Assembly: GCA_958407085.1 (NCBI GenBank)
Contig: CATYHY010000059.1
Span: 1-7,931, forward strand
DNA from: an uncultured Collinsella sp.
Lineage (GTDB): Bacteria > Actinomycetota > Coriobacteriia > Coriobacteriales > Coriobacteriaceae
DNA length: 7,931 nucleotides
Direction of reading: 5' to 3'
Under the pieces are notes generated by a model. That model was not told the DNA's origin, did not search any database, and worked only from the letters and a program-made list of their open reading frames with translations. The position numbers were made by a program, and so were the translations under genes. Position 1 is the first letter of the stretch. Each line of letters opens with the position of its first letter. This document shows, in pieces, positions 5,507-7,931 of the stretch.

Positions 5507-6397
5507 CTACTGAAGCGCCTGTGCGCCCAGGGCCAGGCAACCCATGATGCCCTGCTTGCCCTCGAGGCTGTTGTTGACAATGTAGGTGTCGATATCGTTG
5601 ACCTCGGGCGTGACGATGTAGCCGTTGAGCATTTCGGCGCACTTTTTGCGGGCGAGCGGCACGATGGGGGTGTGGTCGGCAACGCCGCCGCCGATGATGA
5701 TCTTCTGCGGGGCATAGCACAGCGTGTAGGTCATGAGTGCCTGTGCCAGATAGCCCGCGAGCAGATCCATGGCCTCCGGGTCATCGGCCATGTCTCCGGC
5801 GCTCTTGCCATCCCAGCGCTTTTTAACGCCGGGGCCGGCAATGAGGCCCTCTAGGCAGTTGTCGTGGAAGGGGCAGGCGCTGTGCTCGCCAATGGTGTCG
5901 CGCGGGTCGCGCGTGACCAGGATGTGGCCAGCCTCGGGATGCATCATGCCGTGCACGAGCTTACCGCCCGAGAGCACGCCGGCGCCCACGCCGGTGCCGA
6001 TGGTCAGATACACAACGTCAGTGAGGCCCTGGGCGCAACCAAAGGTGACCTCGCCCAGGCAGGCGACGTTGACGTCGGTGTCGTAGCCGCAGGGAATATT
6101 GAGCTCGTTTTGGATGGTGCCCAGCAGATCAAAGTAGCGCCATGCCGTTTTGGGCGTCTCCAGGATCTTGCCGTATTGGGGCGAGGCAGGGTTGACTGCG
6201 GTGGGGCCAAAGGCGCCGATGCCCAGCGCGGCGATGCCCTTGTCGGCAAACCATGCGTTGACGGCCTCAACGGTCTCCTGCGGGGTCGTGGTCGCGATCT
6301 GCTCGCGCTCCAGGACCGTACCGTCTGCATAGCCCGTGGCGCAGACCATCTTGGTGCCGCCGGCCTCGAGCGCTCCGATAAGCTGCTGTTCTGCCAT
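5507..6397 (-). CDS. ROK-family fructokinase
   Basis: A 296-residue cytoplasmic sugar kinase that likely phosphorylates fructose to fructose 6-phosphate with ATP. The phosphate-binding motif GALEAGGTK is at 8-16, the catalytic Asp is D108 in DTDVN, and the ROK signature TIGTGVGAG lies at 132-140. The zinc site H158 with C175-x2-H178-x2-C181 follows, then IIIGGGV (233-239). The overall pattern closely follows B. subtilis GmuE/YdhR-type fructokinases, including GAFGPTAVNPASPQYGKI and the CPFHDNC zinc loop, so fructose is preferred over glucose or mannose as substrate; exact specificity is inferred. The start is ATG at 6397, with AGAGAGG 6 bases upstream; the frame stays open further upstream but without family similarity. 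The length is normal for the family. No sugar transporter or regulator gene is adjacent in the window. Confidence 0.92.
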   Translation of the reverse strand: MAEQQLIGALEAGGTKMVCATGYADGTVLEREQIATTTPQETVEAVNAWFADKGIAALGIGAFGPTAVNPASPQYGKILETPKTAWRYFDLLGTIQNELNIPCGYDTDVNVACLGEVTFGCAQGLTDVVYLTIGTGVGAGVLSGGKLVHGMMHPEAGHILVTRDPRDTIGEHSACPFHDNCLEGLIAGPGVKKRWDGKSAGDMADDPEAMDLLAGYLAQALMTYTLCYAPQKIIIGGGVADHTPIVPLARKKCAEMLNGYIVTPEVNDIDTYIVNNSLEGKQGIMGCLALGAQALQ

Positions 6398-6433
6398 AGT
6401 ATTCCTCTCTGGGACGAGTTGCTCCGTGACTAA

Positions 6434-6461
6434 AGTATAGAGCTCTAAACCATTTAAGAAA
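6434..6461 (-). promoter_or_regulatory. Likely fructokinase promoter
   Basis: Read on the - strand, TATACT (6439 down to 6434) is a good -10 box, 36 bases before the start codon. The -35 region (about 6456-6461, reading TTTCTT or CTTTCT) is weak. A short palindrome AGCGCT (6461-6466) abuts it and could be part of an activator or repressor site; this is a guess. Confidence 0.45.
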
Positions 6462-6470
6462 GCGCTATAG

Positions 6471-6511
6471 AAAGAAGCCTCGCAACGCGGCGGGCGGTGC
6501 GAGGCTTCTTT
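6471..6511 (-). terminator. Terminator of the aminotransferase gene
   Basis: A 14-bp perfect stem (6471-6484 with 6498-6511) has a 13-base GC-rich loop and lies 25 bases past the aminotransferase stop on the - strand. The right side ends GGCTTCTTT followed by CTATAG, so the U tract is short. Confidence 0.8.
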
Positions 6512-6536
6512 GGTTGCTTTAGTTGCCGGGCCGTCC

Positions 6537-7718
6537 TTACCCGCGCGGCTTGATTTTATCACGTAGCGACTTGAGGTTCTCCAGCGCCGCGTTAAGCGTC
6601 TCGTCTCGCTTGGCAAAGTGGAAACGAATCAGATGGTTGACGGGCTCGCGGAAGAAGCTCGAGCCGGGCACGGCGCCCACGCCCACCTTGGATGCGAGGT
6701 CCTCGCAGAATTCGAGGTCGCTGTCATAGCCAAACTCAGAGATGTCCATCATGACGTAGTAGGCGCCCTGCGGCACGTTATGCTCAAGACCGATGCTATC
6801 GAGCCCCTGGCAGAACAGGTCGCGTTTGGCGGTGTAGAGGTCGAGGACCTCATCGTAATAGCTGTCGTCGAAGTTGAGGGCGGTGACAACGGCTTCCTGC
6901 AGGGGAGCGGCGGCACCCACGGTGAGAAAGTCGTGGACCTTCTTGATACGCTCGGTGATCTGGGCCGGGGCGATGGTGTAGCCCAAGCGCCAACCGGTGA
7001 TGGAGTACGTCTTGGACAGCGAGCTGCAGCTGATGGTTCGCTCGAACATGCCGGGCAGCGTGGCCATATAGACGTGCTCGTGGGGCGCATAGACGATGTG
7101 CTCGTATACCTCGTCGGTAATGCAGTAGGCGTCGTACTTTTTGCAGAGGTCGGCGATGAAGGTGAGCTCCTCGCGCGTAAAGACCTTGCCGCAAGGGTTG
7201 GAAGGGTTGCACAGGACGATGGCCTTGGGGTCGTTGTCGCGGAAGGCTGCCTCGAGCGTCTCGCGGTCAAAGTCGAATGTGGGCGGGTTGAGCGGCACAT
7301 AGATGGGCTCGGCACCCGAGAGAATGGTGTCAGCGCCGTAGTTCTCGTAGAACGGCGAGAAGATGACGACCTTGTCTCCGGGGTTTGTGACCGTCATCAT
7401 GGCGGCCATCATGGCCTCAGTTGAGCCGCAGGTGATCACGATGTTCTCATTGGGGTTGATCGGCATGCCCATAAAATGCTCCTGCTTGGCAGCAAGCGCC
7501 TCGCGCATGGCCAGGGAGCCCCAGGTGATGGAGTACTGATGGTAGAGCGGCTTGGGGTCGGTGGCGATGGTGCCCAGGCTATTGAGCAGCTGCGCCGGAG
7601 GATCGAAGTCAGGGAAGCCCTGCGAGAGGTTGACGGCGCCGTACTTATTGGAGATGCGCGTCATGCGGCGGATGACCGAATCGGTAAATGTCGCCGTGCG
7701 GTTGGAGAGTTCTTTCAT
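6537..7718 (-). CDS. Class I/II PLP-dependent aminotransferase (KAT/GTK/YbdL-like)
   Basis: A 393-residue fold-type I aminotransferase. Visible landmarks are the N-terminal SQGFPDFDPP (32-41), YHQYSITWGSLAMREAL (59-75), CNPSNPCGK (170-178) with N174, TDEVYE (201-206) with cofactor-binding D202 and Y205, SSLSKTYSITGWRLGY (232-247) with Schiff-base lysine K236 and R244, and the substrate-carboxylate arginine R365 in LIRFHF. The GFPDF opening and the LPGMFERT segment resemble kynurenine aminotransferase I/glutamine transaminase K and E. coli YbdL (methionine aminotransferase) more than aspartate aminotransferase. A broad preference for methionine, glutamine or aromatic amino acids with a 2-oxo acid acceptor is therefore likely, but substrate cannot be read from sequence. 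The start is ATG at 7718, chosen because GAAAGGAC lies just upstream (7730-7723); an ATG six codons earlier at 7736 has no ribosome site. It forms its own transcription unit. Confidence 0.93.
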   Translation of the reverse strand: MKELSNRTATFTDSVIRRMTRISNKYGAVNLSQGFPDFDPPAQLLNSLGTIATDPKPLYHQYSITWGSLAMREALAAKQEHFMGMPINPNENIVITCGSTEAMMAAMMTVTNPGDKVVIFSPFYENYGADTILSGAEPIYVPLNPPTFDFDRETLEAAFRDNDPKAIVLCNPSNPCGKVFTREELTFIADLCKKYDAYCITDEVYEHIVYAPHEHVYMATLPGMFERTISCSSLSKTYSITGWRLGYTIAPAQITERIKKVHDFLTVGAAAPLQEAVVTALNFDDSYYDEVLDLYTAKRDLFCQGLDSIGLEHNVPQGAYYVMMDISEFGYDSDLEFCEDLASKVGVGAVPGSSFFREPVNHLIRFHFAKRDETLNAALENLKSLRDKIKPRG

Positions 7719-7723
7719 GCTTG

Positions 7724-7790
7724 TCCTTTCGAGCATTTGCAGTGGGGCAAGTTTACTCCTATGAAACCGGTGGGAAATGCTCGAAATGGA
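7724..7790 (-). promoter_or_regulatory. Inverted repeat overlapping the aminotransferase ribosome site
   Basis: A perfect 12-base inverted repeat, 7727-7738 with 7775-7786, is separated by 36 bases. On the - strand mRNA the stem can be extended past one bulged A (7787) by TCC/GGA (7788-7790 with 7724-7726), giving 15 pairs. The 3' arm then includes GAAAGGA, the core of the Shine-Dalgarno sequence for the ATG at 7718. It could act as a translation-blocking hairpin if transcription starts upstream of 7790, or as paired DNA operator half-sites if it starts inside the loop. Confidence 0.5.
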
Positions 7791-7828
7791 TCCGAAAAAC
7801 TCTTTTCAAAATTCTTGAAAATTGGGGG

Positions 7829-7857
7829 TTGCATCACGTGGCGTTCCTTGCAATAAT
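7829..7857 (+). promoter_or_regulatory. tRNA-His promoter
   Basis: TTGCAT (7829-7834), a 17-base spacer and AATAAT (7852-7857) place the start near 7864, about 20 bases before the tRNA. The interval 7791-7828, between this promoter and the divergent aminotransferase leader, shows no further feature. Confidence 0.7.
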
Positions 7858-7883
7858 AGTCGAGCGCGAAGCGCATAGGACAC

Positions 7884-7931
7884 GGTGGGTGTAGCTCAGT
7901 TGGCTAGAGCGACGGGTTGTGGTCCCGTAGG
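7884..7931 (+). tRNA. tRNA-His (GUG), 5' part
   Basis: The gene is cut by the window end. G at 7884 fits the extra -1 guanosine typical of tRNA-His, followed by the acceptor 5' strand GTGGGTG (7885-7891), T8-A9, and a D arm with GCTC 7894-7897 paired to GAGC 7907-7910. The anticodon arm ACGGG/CCCGT (7912-7916 with 7924-7928) holds the anticodon GTG at 7919-7921. The T arm and the 3' acceptor strand lie beyond the window. Confidence 0.95.

Noticed and set aside
6398..6616. Upstream extension of the fructokinase by 73 residues
   Set aside because: The extension covers the aminotransferase terminator and the TATACT promoter, lacks similarity to ROK kinases, and the ATG at 6397 has a good ribosome site.
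6618..7424. Long + strand frames opposite the fructokinase (5498-6433) and aminotransferase (6618-7424)
   Set aside because: The - strand genes carry full family motifs end to end; the + strand frames show none and are codon-bias shadows.
7734..7736. ATG at 7736 as the aminotransferase start
   Set aside because: It has no Shine-Dalgarno upstream, whereas the ATG at 7718 has GAAAGGAC at proper spacing.
1..7931. CRISPR array, prophage, insertion sequence or defence island
   Set aside because: There are no regularly spaced repeats, transposase, integrase or defence genes on either strand; the tRNA-His at the end could be an integration site, but its 3' end lies outside the window.

Overview
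The window looks like chromosomal core DNA from a high-GC gut actinobacterium of the class Coriobacteriia, most likely Collinsella or a close relative. That assignment is inferred from gene content, base composition and the very long actinobacterial-type Rho; no database search was possible. No phage, transposase, CRISPR or resistance genes are visible. The one mobile-like feature is a 150-bp foldback repeat upstream of rho.

Layout. The window opens with the last 46 codons of argS (arginyl-tRNA synthetase) and its terminator. A gene-free stretch of about 530 bases follows, holding the foldback element (266-415), a promoter near 500-527 and a structured rho leader with a possible 9-codon upstream ORF. 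rho (672-3227, + strand) encodes an 851-residue transcription termination factor. Its first 430 or so residues are a low-complexity tail of alternating basic and acidic/alanine-rich blocks. A strong terminator closes it, so rho appears monocistronic.

A second + strand unit has its own promoter (3374-3402) and a leader with competing pairings. It encodes an unrecognised 466-residue protein with an N-terminal membrane hairpin and a long cytoplasmic acidic tail, and then a VanZ-family membrane protein 7 bases downstream. It ends at a bidirectional terminator (5382-5428) shared with the convergent gene.

On the - strand lie two separately transcribed metabolic genes: a ROK-family fructokinase (5507-6397) and a class I/II PLP aminotransferase of the kynurenine/glutamine/methionine type (6537-7718). 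The aminotransferase start region carries a 12-bp perfect inverted repeat that can bury its Shine-Dalgarno sequence in the mRNA. The window ends inside a + strand tRNA-His(GUG) gene with a good promoter.

The genes do not form one pathway; they are housekeeping translation and transcription functions (argS, rho, tRNA-His), an envelope pair and two catabolic or amino-acid enzymes. The points most worth following up are the Rho tail together with the unusual RNA-binding residues of its N-terminal OB fold, the foldback element, and the candidate cis-acting RNA structures in front of rho, the membrane-protein gene and the aminotransferase gene.
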